Both the position numbers and the translations under genes were made by a program. From NCBI RefSeq assembly GCF_014647835.1, contig NZ_BMPY01000020.1, positions 1 through 64,000 of the forward strand: 64,000 nucleotides of DNA. The letters are read 5' to 3'. The stretch comes from Microbispora rosea subsp. aerata (lineage in GTDB: Bacteria; Actinomycetota; Actinomycetes; Streptosporangiales; Streptosporangiaceae). Below the pieces are notes generated by a model that made no database searches, was not told where the DNA came from, and saw only the letters and a list, made by a program, of their open reading frames with translations. Positions 35,710-44,436 of this stretch are shown piece by piece. Position 1 is the stretch's first letter. Each line of letters starts with the position of its first letter.

Positions 35710-37185
35710 CTACATGACCCGCGGGTGCCAGTCGCCGCGGTCGACGTTCAGCGTCTCCGGTGTGTGCAACCGGACCATCGTACGAGCCACGCCCCGCGGC
35801 ATCCGCGACGGGGTCAGCAGTGAGACCACCACCATGACCGCGAACGCCACCGGGACCGTCCACGCCGCCGGCTGGGCCAGCAGCGACCCCGCCCACCCGT
35901 CGTGCGGGCCGCCGATGATCGTGACCACGACCGCGGCGCAGGCCAGCCCTCCCCCGGTCAGCAGCCCCGCCATCGCGCCCACCGTCGTCAGCCTGCGCCA
36001 CCAGATGCCGAGCACGAGCAGCGGGCAGAACGACGAGGCGGCCACGGCGAACGCCAGCCCCACCACGGTCGCCACCGGCAGCGACCTGGCCACGCCGGCC
36101 AGCGCGAGCGGCACGAGCACGGCGAGCACGGTCGCGACACGGAACGCGCGCACCCCGCCGCGCAGCATGTCCTGCGCGATCACCCCGGCGACCGACACCG
36201 TCAGCCCGGACGAGGTCGACAGGAACGCCGCGAACGCCCCCGCCGTCACCAGCGCGGTCAGGAACTCGCCCACCGGCCCGCCGACCAGCCGCCCCGGCAG
36301 CGCGATGACCACGGTGTCGCTTTCCGCCATGCCATAGACGTGGCCGAGGTAGCCGTACACGGCGGGCATCAGGTAGAAGGCGCCGAGCAGCGTCAGCACC
36401 AGGAGCGTGGTGCGGCGGGCGGCCCGCCCGTCGGGGTTGGTGTAGAAGCGGACGAGCACGTGCGGCAGCCCCATCGTCCCGAGGAACGTCGCCACGATCA
36501 GCGAGTACGTCTCGTAGACCGGATGGTCCTGGCCGTGCAGCGGCAGCGCCCACTCGTCCCCGGGGACGAGCCCCGGCCTCCCGTCGGACCACCACGCCAC
36601 CAGCATGAACGCCAGCGGCACCCCCAGGGCGGTCAGCTTCAGCCAGTACTGGAACGCCTGGACGAACGTGATCGACCGCATGCCGCCCGACAGCACGTTG
36701 ACCGCGACCACCCCCGCCACCAGCAGGCTGCCCACCCACGGCGGCGCCCCGGTGATCGTACGGAAGACCAGCCCGGCGCTTTGGAACTGCGGCATGAGGT
36801 AAAGCCAGCCGATCAGCACGACGAGCACGCTCGACAGCCGCCGCACCGTCATCGACTCCAGCCGCGCCTCGGCGAAGTCGGGCAGGGTGTAGGCCCCCGA
36901 CCGCCGCAGCGGCGCCGACACCAGCACGAGCAGCACGAGATAGCCGCCGGTCCAGCCGACCGGCAGCCACAGCATGTCCGCGCCGAAGGTGAGGATCAGC
37001 CCCGCGACGCCGAGGAACGACGCGGCCGACAGATACTCCCCGCCGATGGCCGAGGCGTTCCACAGGGGTGAGACCGTGCGGGAGGCGACGTAGAAGTCGG
37101 ACGTGGTGCGCGACACCCGGATGCCGAACGCGCCGATGAGGACGGTCGCCAGCATCACGAGGACGACCGCGGCGATCTGGCTCAT
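35710..37185 (-). CDS. sodium/solute symporter (second ActP-like)
   Basis: Second SSS-family permease, 491 aa, related to ActP: I-G-G-E-Y-L-S-A-A-S-F-L-G-V-A-G, S-G-G-M-R-S-I-T-F-V-Q and G-T-M-G-L-P-H-V-L-V-R-F-Y-T-N are shared with the 33542 protein. It lacks the long loop (about 50 residues) near G-L-L-G-D-A-A-A. It is followed upstream by a small membrane protein gene (77 bp away) instead of DUF485, and then by a LytTR response regulator. This neighbourhood is known in actinomycetes, where the two-component pair controls the symporter (inference from arrangement). The substrate is likely a monocarboxylate. Confidence 0.9.
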   Translation of the reverse strand: MSQIAAVVLVMLATVLIGAFGIRVSRTTSDFYVASRTVSPLWNASAIGGEYLSAASFLGVAGLILTFGADMLWLPVGWTGGYLVLLVLVSAPLRRSGAYTLPDFAEARLESMTVRRLSSVLVVLIGWLYLMPQFQSAGLVFRTITGAPPWVGSLLVAGVVAVNVLSGGMRSITFVQAFQYWLKLTALGVPLAFMLVAWWSDGRPGLVPGDEWALPLHGQDHPVYETYSLIVATFLGTMGLPHVLVRFYTNPDGRAARRTTLLVLTLLGAFYLMPAVYGYLGHVYGMAESDTVVIALPGRLVGGPVGEFLTALVTAGAFAAFLSTSSGLTVSVAGVIAQDMLRGGVRAFRVATVLAVLVPLALAGVARSLPVATVVGLAFAVAASSFCPLLVLGIWWRRLTTVGAMAGLLTGGGLACAAVVVTIIGGPHDGWAGSLLAQPAAWTVPVAFAVMVVVSLLTPSRMPRGVARTMVRLHTPETLNVDRGDWHPRVM

Positions 37186-37262
37186 CGGCCCATCGCCCTC
37201 ATCGGCACGCCGCGGTCACCGGCCCGGACACCATGCATTCCGCTCATCCGCCCCGGTCCTCG

Positions 37263-37649
37263 TCACGGCTCGGTCTTCATCGGCGCCTCCACGAGGTCGG
37301 CGAAGTCGCGCTCGTTCCGCTCGGCCTGCCGTACATAGAGCCAGGCGCCCCCGACGAGGGCCGGGTAGATCAGCCCCGCGAGCACGACCCACGGCAGCGG
37401 CAGCCCGAGCACCTCGGCCTCGCGAAGCTCCGGGGCCAGCAGGAACAGCAGCGGCAGGCCGCCCACGACGCAGGCCAGCACGCTGCACACGAACAACGCC
37501 AGGCGGAACTGGGTCCGCACCAGGGAACGCATGTAGACCTCGCCCAGGCGGGTCTGCTCGTCGATCTCCCGGGTGAGCGGGTGGCGCGGCCTGCGGGCCG
37601 CCGCCGTACGCGGGCTGGTCACCGTCACCCGCTTCGGCCTGCCGGTCAC
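37263..37649 (-). CDS. small membrane protein, partner of symporter
   Basis: A 128-aa protein with two membrane segments (about 48-71 and 84-105) flanked by a basic N terminus and an acidic C-terminal tail. Its position next to the symporter parallels DUF485 with ActP, but I do not see the DUF485 signatures. It probably helps the 35710 permease. The start at 37649 is not strongly supported; a GTG at residue 8 is an alternative. Confidence 0.75.
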   Translation of the reverse strand: MTGRPKRVTVTSPRTAAARRPRHPLTREIDEQTRLGEVYMRSLVRTQFRLALFVCSVLACVVGGLPLLFLLAPELREAEVLGLPLPWVVLAGLIYPALVGGAWLYVRQAERNERDFADLVEAPMKTEP

Positions 37650-37695
37650 GACGCACCCCCCGGCATGGTCGCCGCCGTGGCGGGCATCGGCGCCG

Positions 37696-38445
37696 TCATC
37701 GGGTCTGGCCCTTGCGCGCCCGGCGGACGAGCAGGTCGCGCAGTTCCCGGGTGTGGCGGCGGCTCACCGGGATCTCGGTGTCCCCCACCCGCACCACGCA
37801 CTTGCCCGAGTCGATGTGCAGCTCGTCGATGTGCTTGACCGCGACGAGGTGACTGCGGTGCACCCGCAGGAACCCGGCCGACGCCCAGCGTTCCTCGAGG
37901 GTGGCCAGCGGGATGCGGACCAGGTGGCTGCCGGTCGCCGTGTGCAGCCGCGCGTAGTCGCCCTGCGCTTCGACGTAGCGCACCTCGGTGCTGGCGACGA
38001 ACCTGGTGACGCCGCCCAGCTCGACCGGGATCGTGTCCGCCTGCGGCCCTTCGTTGGCCTCGCCGCGGCTGCCGCACACCCGGCGGATCGCCTCGGCCAG
38101 CCGCTCGGGCCGTACGGGCTTGAGCAGGTAGTCTTCGGCCTTCAGCTCGAAGGCGTCCACGGCGTGGTCCTCGTACGCCGTCACGAAGACGATCTTCGGT
38201 GGACGGGTGAACTGCGTCAGCAGCCGGCCCAGCACCACGCCGTCCAAGCCGCGCATGCGGATGTCGAGGAAGACCGCGTCCACCGGTTTGCCGTCCGCGA
38301 TGGCGCGGTCGAGCAGCCGGAGCGCCGCGGCTCCGTCACGGGCGGTGAGCACGTCACCGATGCGGGGGTCCGCGCGTAACAGGTAGGCGACGTCCTCCAG
38401 CGCGGGCTGCTCGTCGTCCACCGCCAGAACCCGCAGACCGCTCAC
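37696..38445 (-). CDS. LytTR-family response regulator
   Basis: A 249-aa two-component regulator. The receiver domain has the acidic pair D10-D11, phospho-acceptor D61 in V-F-L-D-I-R-M, and K-P-V-R-P near 105-109. The C-terminal LytTR DNA-binding domain shows V-R-Y-V-E-A-Q-G-D-Y-A-R-L-H, F-L-R-V-H-R-S-H-L-V and V-S-R-R-H-T-R-E-L. I placed the start at the GTG at 38445 because AAAGGGG lies 5 nt upstream. The partner kinase is at 39063, beyond a broken Uma2 gene. The symporter genes downstream are the likely targets. Confidence 0.92.
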   Translation of the reverse strand: MSGLRVLAVDDEQPALEDVAYLLRADPRIGDVLTARDGAAALRLLDRAIADGKPVDAVFLDIRMRGLDGVVLGRLLTQFTRPPKIVFVTAYEDHAVDAFELKAEDYLLKPVRPERLAEAIRRVCGSRGEANEGPQADTIPVELGGVTRFVASTEVRYVEAQGDYARLHTATGSHLVRIPLATLEERWASAGFLRVHRSHLVAVKHIDELHIDSGKCVVRVGDTEIPVSRRHTRELRDLLVRRARKGQTR

Positions 38446-38577
38446 GATCACCCCTTTCACCGACCGATCCCCTAGAGAGTGATGACCGAAACGTCTGGAA
38501 GTCAACGCTTCCCCATCACGACCGCATCACGGCTGGGATCGCGGTGGGATCGCGGCTGGGATCGGGCGGCCCCGGGG

Positions 38578-38946
38578 TCAGCCCGGGCGGCGGCGCAGCA
38601 GCGCCCCGGGATCGAGCGTCACCCGGAACGGCTCCTCAATCGTCACGGATTCCCCCATCCGCACCATGTGACGCTCGCGATACTCCCCCGCGACGAGCTC
38701 GAAGACGATGAGGCGCGGCTCCGGCTGATCGAGGCGGACCACCCAGTAGAACGGGATGCCGATGCTCGCGTACACCTGCCGCTTGGTCAGCATGTCGCGG
38801 GTGATCGCGTCCTTACCCGTGATCTCCGTGACGATCAGGATGTCGTGCCCCTGCAGCAGGTCGTAGCCGCCCTCGGCCACCTTGCCCGGCACGGTGACGA
38901 GATCGGGACTGCGGTAGCCGGGCAGCGGTCCGGGGACGTCGACAGC
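38578..38946 (-). pseudogene. Uma2-family endonuclease fragment
   Basis: The C-terminal half of a Uma2-type PD-(D/E)XK protein: S-P-D-L-V-T-V with the conserved Asp, I-L-I-V-T-E-I-T-G with the Glu, then Y-A-S-I-G-I-P-F-Y-W-V-V. The normal N-terminal half (about 90 residues) is absent. In frame, a TGA at 38949-38947 precedes the homology, and the only ATG with a GGAGG site (38950) opens a different frame. The remaining piece could start at the GTG at 38892. It is read as a decayed gene. Its GC content and codon choice resemble the neighbours less clearly, so it may be a late arrival. Confidence 0.75.
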
Positions 38947-39062
38947 TCATCACTTAGAACCTCCGGGAAATGGGCGGCCCGACCAGTGCAAACACTAAAA
39001 GTAATCAGATGGATACGTACGGCTATTCGAGTGGTCAGGGCGCGAGGGGGACGATCCTCGGG
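38947..39062. other. AT-richer gap between kinase and Uma2 remnant
   Basis: A lower-GC stretch (AACACTAAAAGTAATCAGAT near 38989-39008) without a gene. It marks the border where the two-component operon was interrupted. Confidence 0.4.
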
Positions 39063-40241
39063 TCAGGTCTGGACGCCGGGGTGATATTTGGGGACCCGTA
39101 CGGCGACCTTGGTGCCGGCGCCCTCCCCGGTCTCCACCACGAGGCCGTACTCGTCGCCGTACACCTGGCGCAGCCGCTCGTCCACGTTGGCCACGCCGAT
39201 GCCGCCCGCGCCCGAGCGGTCCTCCCCGGCGAGCACCCGGCGCAGCCTGTCGGGGTTCATGCCGACGCCGTCGTCCTCCACGGTGATCACGCACTCCGCG
39301 CCCGCGTCCTCGGCGACGATCGTGATGCGGCCCACGCCCGGCTTGGCCTCCAGGCCGTGCCGTACGGCGTTCTCCACCAGCGGCTGCAGGCACAGGAACG
39401 GCACGGCCACCGGCAGCACCTCGGGCGCGATGCGCAACGTGACCTGGAGCTGGTCGCCGAACCTGGCCCGTTCGAGCGTGAGATAGCGGTCGATCGAGCG
39501 CAGTTCCTCCGCCAGGGTGGTGAAGTCGCCGTGCCGCCGGAAGGAGTAACGGGTGAAGTCGGCGAACTCCAGCAGCAGTTCCCTGGCCCGCTCGGGGTCG
39601 GTGCGGACGAACGACGCGATGGTGGTCAGCGAGTTGTAGATGAAATGCGGCGAGATCTGCGCCCGCAGCGCCCTGACCTCGGCCTCCATCAGCATCGTCC
39701 GCGACCGGTCGAGCTCGGCCAGCTCCAGCTGGGAGTCGACCCACCGCGCGACCTCCTGCGCCGCCCGCACCAGCCCGGCCGAGGCGTGGTCGCCGTACGC
39801 CGCGAGCGAGCCGACGACCCGGTCGTCGGTGGTGAGCGGGACGACGACGGCGTGCCTGATCGGGCACTCGGGCCGGGCGCAGTCGAGCGCGAGCACCTGG
39901 GTCCGGCCGTCCTTCAGCGTCTCCGCGGCGTGCTCGAACGCCTCGGCCGCGTGGTGGTCGCCCACGCCGTCGTAGACGAGCAGTTCCTCGCCGTTGGTGA
40001 TGGCGATGGCCGGGGAGCCGAGCAGCTCGCGCAGGTGCCGCGACGCCTTGAGCGCCCCCGCCTGGGTCAGCCCGGCGCGCAGCGGCGGCGCGGCCAGCGA
40101 GGCGGTGTGCAGCGTCTCGAAGGTCGCCCGCTCGGCGGGGCTGCTGCCGAGGTCGCGCCGCCCGCGCAGCACCCGCCACAGCACGACGGCCGGCACCGCG
40201 ACGAGCACGGCGACGACGAGCACGGTCACGACCGGTTCCAC
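39063..40241 (-). CDS. LytS-like sensor histidine kinase
   Basis: A 392-aa membrane-bound histidine kinase of the LytS/YehU class. One membrane segment at residues 4-24 replaces the usual multi-span sensor. A GAF-like region with a C-A-R-P-E-C-P-I-R-H patch (121-130) follows. The His_kinase domain has Q-I-S-P-H-F-I-Y-N-S with phospho-acceptor H199, and the ATPase part shows P-L-V-E-N-A-V-R-H-G-L and G-G-I-G-V-A-N-V-D-E-R-L. It pairs with the LytTR regulator at 37696. The Cys pair in the GAF-like region could sense redox state or metal (speculation). Confidence 0.9.
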   Translation of the reverse strand: MEPVVTVLVVAVLVAVPAVVLWRVLRGRRDLGSSPAERATFETLHTASLAAPPLRAGLTQAGALKASRHLRELLGSPAIAITNGEELLVYDGVGDHHAAEAFEHAAETLKDGRTQVLALDCARPECPIRHAVVVPLTTDDRVVGSLAAYGDHASAGLVRAAQEVARWVDSQLELAELDRSRTMLMEAEVRALRAQISPHFIYNSLTTIASFVRTDPERARELLLEFADFTRYSFRRHGDFTTLAEELRSIDRYLTLERARFGDQLQVTLRIAPEVLPVAVPFLCLQPLVENAVRHGLEAKPGVGRITIVAEDAGAECVITVEDDGVGMNPDRLRRVLAGEDRSGAGGIGVANVDERLRQVYGDEYGLVVETGEGAGTKVAVRVPKYHPGVQT

Positions 40242-40349
40242 GCCGCCGCAGCCTACCTCGCGTGCGCCGCCCGTCCGCCGGCGCGGCGGCGAACGGTCGT
40301 GATCGCGCGCCGGATCGCGCCCGCTCGGGCGATCGGCGCGGCGGCCGGC

Positions 40350-41249
40350 TCAGTGACCGGCTTTGAGGAAGGCCGCGATGGCCTCGCCCAGCTCGCGGCC
40401 CGCGTCCTCCTGCAGGAAGTGACCGGCGTTCGCGATGACGGGGTGGTCGAGCCCGGCCGCGCCGCGCATGCGCCTCTTGAGGATCGGCGCCATCCCGCCG
40501 GTGATGGGGTCGCTGTCGGAGAACGCGACGAGGAACGGCAGGTCGAGGGTGACGAGCGTCTGCCAGGCGGCCCGGTTGGCGGGAGCGGCCGGGTCGTCCG
40601 GAGTGATCGGCACCAGGCCCGGCATGGCCCGCGGCCCCGCCTTGAACTCCTCGGAGGGGAACGGCGCGTCGTAGGCCCGCAGCACGGGCTCGGGCAGTGG
40701 CGTGACGCAGCCCGACTGGACGAACCGGGCGATGTCGAGCACGGGCGCCTTCTCGACGGCCTCCCGGAAGCGGTGCCACACCTCCGGCATCGGGATGTCG
40801 CCGGTCGGCAGGCCGGTGTTGGCGGCGACGACCCGGGCGAAGCGGTCCGGGTGCTCGGCGACGAGCCGCAGCCCGATCAGGCCGCCCCAGTCCTGGCCGA
40901 CCAGCGTCACCCCGCGCAGGTCGAGCGCGTCGAAGGCGAGCGACCGCACCCACTCCACGTGCCGGGCGTACGTGTGGTCCTCCGGGCGGGACGGCTTGTC
41001 CGACCGGCCGAAGCCGATGAGGTCGGGAGCGACGGCCCGGCAGCCGGCGTCGGCGAGCACGGCCATCACGTGCCGGTAGAGGAACGACCAGCTCGGCTCC
41101 CCGTGCAGCAGCAGCACCGGCGGCCCGTCCACCGGTCCCGCCTCGACGTACGCCATCCGGGCGCCGCCGGTCACCTCGGCGTAGCGCGGTTCGTACGGGA
41201 AGTCCGGCAGGTCGGCGAAGCGCTCATCGGGGGTGCGCAGGAATTCCAT
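40350..41249 (-). CDS. haloalkane dehalogenase-like alpha/beta hydrolase
   Basis: Hydrolase of 299 aa resembling haloalkane dehalogenases of subfamily I. The nucleophile is D120 in G-Q-D-W-G-G, with W121 as first halide-stabilising residue. The oxyanion segment is L-L-H-G-E-P-S-W-S-F (47-56) and the base is in N-A-G-H-F-L-Q-E-D. The cap contains W-H-R-F. These residues predict displacement of halide from haloalkanes to form alcohols. The second halide-binding Trp cannot be confirmed by eye, so an epoxide hydrolase or another dehalogenase-like function remains possible. It is a single gene with no partner in the same direction. Confidence 0.85.
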   Translation of the reverse strand: MEFLRTPDERFADLPDFPYEPRYAEVTGGARMAYVEAGPVDGPPVLLLHGEPSWSFLYRHVMAVLADAGCRAVAPDLIGFGRSDKPSRPEDHTYARHVEWVRSLAFDALDLRGVTLVGQDWGGLIGLRLVAEHPDRFARVVAANTGLPTGDIPMPEVWHRFREAVEKAPVLDIARFVQSGCVTPLPEPVLRAYDAPFPSEEFKAGPRAMPGLVPITPDDPAAPANRAAWQTLVTLDLPFLVAFSDSDPITGGMAPILKRRMRGAAGLDHPVIANAGHFLQEDAGRELGEAIAAFLKAGH

Positions 41250-41359
41250 GCCCTCGTCCTTTACAACGTAGATTCATAGGTTGCGGGTGGTGCGGGGAAC
41301 GGCCCCGCCGAAGCTCGCGGGCCGGTCGGCTCGCGAACGAGGCGTGCCGGGGTGCGGTG

Positions 41360-41800
41360 TCATCGGGGCCCGGCGGGCGGCTCGTCCAGCGCGGCGCGGA
41401 TGCGGGCCGCGTAGTCCGCCATCTCGGCGTCCCCGTCGTACTTCACCCTGGGCCAGAAGAAGCCGCGCAGCCCGTCCTTGCGGTTGCGCGGCACGACGTG
41501 GACGTGCAGGTGCGGCACGCTCTGACTGATCCGGTTGTTCATCGCGACGAACGTGCCGGCCGCGCCGGTGCCCGCCTCGACCGCCCGCGCGACGGCCTGA
41601 ACCCGGGCGAAGAACGGCGCGATCTCCGGCACGGGAAGGTCCGCGAGGGTCTCCACATGGCCGCGCGGGACGACGAGCGCGTGCCCCTTGAACACCGGCC
41701 GGACGTCGAGGAAGGCCGCCGCGACCTCGTCGAGCAGCACCATGTGGGCGGGCCGCTCCCCCGCCGCGACCTCGCAGAACACGCAGCCGTCCACGGTCAC
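41360..41800 (-). CDS. HIT family nucleotide hydrolase
   Basis: A 146-aa histidine-triad protein: C-V-F-C-E-V-A near the N terminus and P-H-L-H-V-H-V-V-P-R as the catalytic HxHxHxx loop. HIT proteins hydrolyse AMP-linked or dinucleotide compounds. Its GTG start overlaps the stop of the acyl-CoA dehydrogenase gene (GTGA), so it is the last gene of that operon. Function in that context is unknown. Confidence 0.9.
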   Translation of the reverse strand: MTVDGCVFCEVAAGERPAHMVLLDEVAAAFLDVRPVFKGHALVVPRGHVETLADLPVPEIAPFFARVQAVARAVEAGTGAAGTFVAMNNRISQSVPHLHVHVVPRNRKDGLRGFFWPRVKYDGDAEMADYAARIRAALDEPPAGPR

Positions 41801-42957
41801 CAGCCGAGCGTGGCGTCGCCCTCGACGAGGGCCTTGGCGATGATCAGCCGCTGCACGTCGTTGGTGCCCTCGCCGATCGCCATGAGCGGCGCGTCCCGGT
41901 AGAGGCGCTCGACCACGAACTCCTGCGAGTAGCCGTACCCGCCGTGGATCCGCATCGCCTCCATCGTCGCCCGCAGGGCCACCTCCGAGGCGAAATACTT
42001 CGCCATCGCGGCCTCGCTGCGCACCGGCCCCGCCTGCGACCGCACCGCCGCCCAGTACGTCATGAGGCGGGCCGCCTGGATCTCGGTCGCCATGTCGGCC
42101 AGCTTGAGCCGGATCGCCTGGAAGCCCGCGATGGGCTGCCCGAACGCGCGCCGTTCCCGGGCGTAGCCCAGGGCCGCGTCGTAGGCGCACTGGGCGACGC
42201 CGACGGCCCGGGCGGCGATGTTGAGGCGGCCGAGTTCGAGCGCCGACAGCACCTGCTGCATGCCGCGTCCCTCGGCCCCGCCCAGCAGCCGGGACGCCGG
42301 CACGCGCACGCCGTCGAGGACGACCTCGCACGTCTCGGTGCCCTTGTAGCCCAGCTTGGGCAGGTCGCGGCTGACGGTCAGGCCCTCGCTGCCGGCGTCC
42401 ACGAGCAGCACCGACATCCCCCGGTGGGCGGGCGTCTCGACGGAGGTCTTGACCAGGACGGGCAGCGGGTCGGCGTGCCGCGCGTTGGTGATCCACGTCT
42501 TGGTCCCGGTGACGACATAGTGGTCGCCGTCGCGGACCGCCCGGGTGGCGATGCCCTGCAGGTCGGTGCCGGCGCCCGGCTCGGTCAGCGCGATCCCGGT
42601 GCGGCGGGCTCCGGTGGCCAGGCCGGGCAGGTAGTGACGGCGCTGTTCCTCCGTGCCGTACTTGGCGATCATCCAGGTGGACAGGGAGTGGGAGCCGAGA
42701 ATCCCCGCCACGCCCATCCAGCCCCGGGCGATCTCCTCGAAGACGAGGGCGAAGGACACCCGGTCGAGGTCGAGCCCGCCGTACTCCTCCGGGATTGTCA
42801 TGCCGAACAGGCCGAGCTGCGCGAACCTTCGGACGATCTCCGCCGGGTAGCGCCCGGTGCGCTCCCACTCCGGCGCGACGGGGACGATCTCCTTGTCCAC
42901 GAACTCGCGCAGCGTCTGCCGGAAGAGGCGCTGTTCCTCGTTCAGCTCGAAGTCCAT
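41797..42957 (-). CDS. acyl-CoA dehydrogenase
   Basis: FAD-dependent acyl-CoA dehydrogenase of 386 aa. Domain order is helical N terminus (E-E-Q-R-L-F-R), beta middle (A-L-T-E-P-G-A-G-T-D, W-I-T-N-A), and helical C terminus with R-I-H-G-G-Y-G-Y-S-Q-E-F and the catalytic base region A-I-G-E-G-T-N-D-V-Q. The ATG at 42957 overlaps the MaoC stop (TGATG); a GTG lies one codon earlier. It should act in beta-oxidation or branched-chain catabolism together with the MaoC hydratase. Confidence 0.92.
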   Translation of the reverse strand: MDFELNEEQRLFRQTLREFVDKEIVPVAPEWERTGRYPAEIVRRFAQLGLFGMTIPEEYGGLDLDRVSFALVFEEIARGWMGVAGILGSHSLSTWMIAKYGTEEQRRHYLPGLATGARRTGIALTEPGAGTDLQGIATRAVRDGDHYVVTGTKTWITNARHADPLPVLVKTSVETPAHRGMSVLLVDAGSEGLTVSRDLPKLGYKGTETCEVVLDGVRVPASRLLGGAEGRGMQQVLSALELGRLNIAARAVGVAQCAYDAALGYARERRAFGQPIAGFQAIRLKLADMATEIQAARLMTYWAAVRSQAGPVRSEAAMAKYFASEVALRATMEAMRIHGGYGYSQEFVVERLYRDAPLMAIGEGTNDVQRLIIAKALVEGDATLGW

Positions 42958-43475
42958 CACGCCTCCATCGGGCCGGTCTTCGCGCGCGGGAAGTATCCCT
43001 TGTCGTGGGGTGCGTCGCGCTTGTAGACCATCACCGTGCGCCGCCAGGACATCACCTCGTCCCCGTCCTGGTTCAGGCCGCGCGTACGGCAGGTGACGAT
43101 GCCCGCGTACGGCCGGGACTTCGACTCCCGTTTGCCGAGCACGATCGACTCGGCGTAGAGCGTGTCGCCCACGAAGACCGGATGGGTCAGCCGGATCTCG
43201 TCCCAGCCGAGGTTCATCATGGCCGTCTGGCTGACGTCGATGACCGACAGCCCGAGCACGATCGCCACGGAGAGCCCCGAGTTGACGATGATCTTCCCGA
43301 CCGGGGCTCTCTCGGCGAAGTGCGCGTTGAAGTGGTTCTGGTTGGTGTTCATCGTCAGCAACGTGAACCAGGTGTTGTCGGCCTCGCTGATCGTCCGGCC
43401 GAGCGGATGCTGGTAGACGTCGCCGACCACGAAGTCCTCGTAGTAACGCCCGATGCGGGCCTCATGGACCGTCAC
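42957..43475 (-). CDS. MaoC-family enoyl-CoA hydratase
   Basis: Single hot-dog domain MaoC dehydratase, 172 aa: G-R-Y-Y-E-D-F-V-V-G-D, N-Q-N-H-F-N-A-H-F-A (with the catalytic Asp/His region altered to N-H-F-N), L-G-W-D-E-I-R and H-P-V-F-V-G-D-T-L. It resembles mesaconyl/beta-methylmalyl-CoA dehydratase-like proteins. The GTG at 43475 starts only 2 bp from a perfect palindromic operator, and a -10-like CAGAAT lies within it, so the transcript is probably leaderless. First gene of a MaoC-ACAD-HIT operon. Confidence 0.85.
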   Translation of the reverse strand: MTVHEARIGRYYEDFVVGDVYQHPLGRTISEADNTWFTLLTMNTNQNHFNAHFAERAPVGKIIVNSGLSVAIVLGLSVIDVSQTAMMNLGWDEIRLTHPVFVGDTLYAESIVLGKRESKSRPYAGIVTCRTRGLNQDGDEVMSWRRTVMVYKRDAPHDKGYFPRAKTGPMEA

Positions 43476-43476
43476 A

Positions 43477-43493
43477 CCAGAATACTATTCTGG
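43477..43493. promoter_or_regulatory. perfect 17-bp palindrome over the MaoC promoter
   Basis: CCAGAATA-C-TATTCTGG is a perfect 8+1+8 palindrome. On the minus strand TTGACC (43514-43509) and CAGAAT (43492-43487) form a promoter with a 16-bp spacer, and the operator covers the -10 and start. A TetR- or GntR-type repressor of the fatty acid operon is the likely binder (inference). Confidence 0.75.
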
Positions 43494-43527
43494 AGAGGCC
43501 CGCATCGGGGTCAACCGACCACGAGGA

Positions 43528-44049
43528 TCAGGCCTGGCCGTTCAGCGCGGCCCGCTCGCCGGCCCGGCGGATCTCCTCGATCTGCTCCTGGGTGACGGTC
43601 AGCGAGCCGAACTGCTTGACCGCCTGGTAGTAGGTCCAGGCGAGGCCGTCGCAGGTGGTCTTGCTCGCACCGGAGTACGCCGCGCAGACCTGCCGCATGT
43701 CGAAATAGAACGCGTCGTCGATGCGCGACTTGTTCGCCGGGAATTGGCCCACCGCCTTGTAGTTGCGGTAGCCGAAGTCGTGCCGGCGGCAGGGCATCCG
43801 GAAGTCGAACCCGAGCGGCTGGTCGGGGCTGCTGGAGCACAGGTCCGTCGACCAGTCGAAGTTGTAGGCCGCCCAGGCCGCCTGGTTCTGCCAGGCGGCG
43901 CGCCAGCTGGACGCGCTGGACGCCGTGGGCTGGGTGAACGAGGAAAGCGCCGCGAGCTTCTGTTCGAGCGTCACGGCCTGCGCGGGTAGCGGCGTCGCGA
44001 GCAACGCGACGGTGGAGAGGGAAGCGGCTGCGAGGGCGCGTTTGATCAT
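43528..44049 (-). CDS. secreted prokaryotic phospholipase A2
   Basis: A 173-aa exported lipase of the prokaryotic PLA2 family (PF09056). A signal peptide covers residues 1-25 (P-A-Q-A cleavage). The catalytic pair H90-D91 sits in C-R-R-H-D-F-G-Y-R-N, with the nearby Cys residues (C71, C87 and two later) forming the disulfides of the family. It hydrolyses phospholipids outside the cell. No immunity or chaperone gene adjoins it. Its 3' end is 52 bp from the MaoC start. Confidence 0.9.
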   Translation of the reverse strand: MIKRALAAASLSTVALLATPLPAQAVTLEQKLAALSSFTQPTASSASSWRAAWQNQAAWAAYNFDWSTDLCSSSPDQPLGFDFRMPCRRHDFGYRNYKAVGQFPANKSRIDDAFYFDMRQVCAAYSGASKTTCDGLAWTYYQAVKQFGSLTVTQEQIEEIRRAGERAALNGQA

Positions 44050-44436
44050 GGGCTCCGCCTTCGTTGGGGGGTGCTCTCACGGGAGTTCTGCCACCGCCCA
44101 AGATGAGCCCATTTATTCGGTTTTTCGCGCGCGAGATCGCACTTATATGGCAACGGCCATTCGTTGACAATGACTATTTACAGCGGGGACATCGCTATGT
44201 AATGTCTCTTGGTCTGGGCCGGCGGCGCCCGGCCGTCCGCTCGCCGCGGCCTCCCCATCCCGCGCCCGGACCGCCGACCGGCGTGGATGCCCGCCGGGGC
44301 CGGCGGCGTACGGCGCGCGGGCATGCGGAACCGCGGCGCCGGGCAGCACGCCGCGCTTGCGGCACCTATCTGAATGCGGCGCTTCTCATGCGGGCGCTAC
44401 GCCTCCCCTGCCGCGCCCGCGCGTCCCCGGGGCCGG
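44050..44436. other. 387-bp gap, AT-rich left half
   Basis: No protein gene is apparent. The left half (44096-44215) is clearly lower in GC than the surroundings and includes a perfect TTGACA at 44165-44170 on the + strand without a good -10 at 17 bp and without a following gene. The right half is GC-rich. A small RNA or remnant is possible. Confidence 0.45.

Noticed and set aside
40350-41249. epoxide hydrolase
   Set aside because: Less favoured: G-Q-D-W-G-G and H-G-E-P-S-W fit haloalkane dehalogenase subfamily I better, though the cap cannot be judged by eye.
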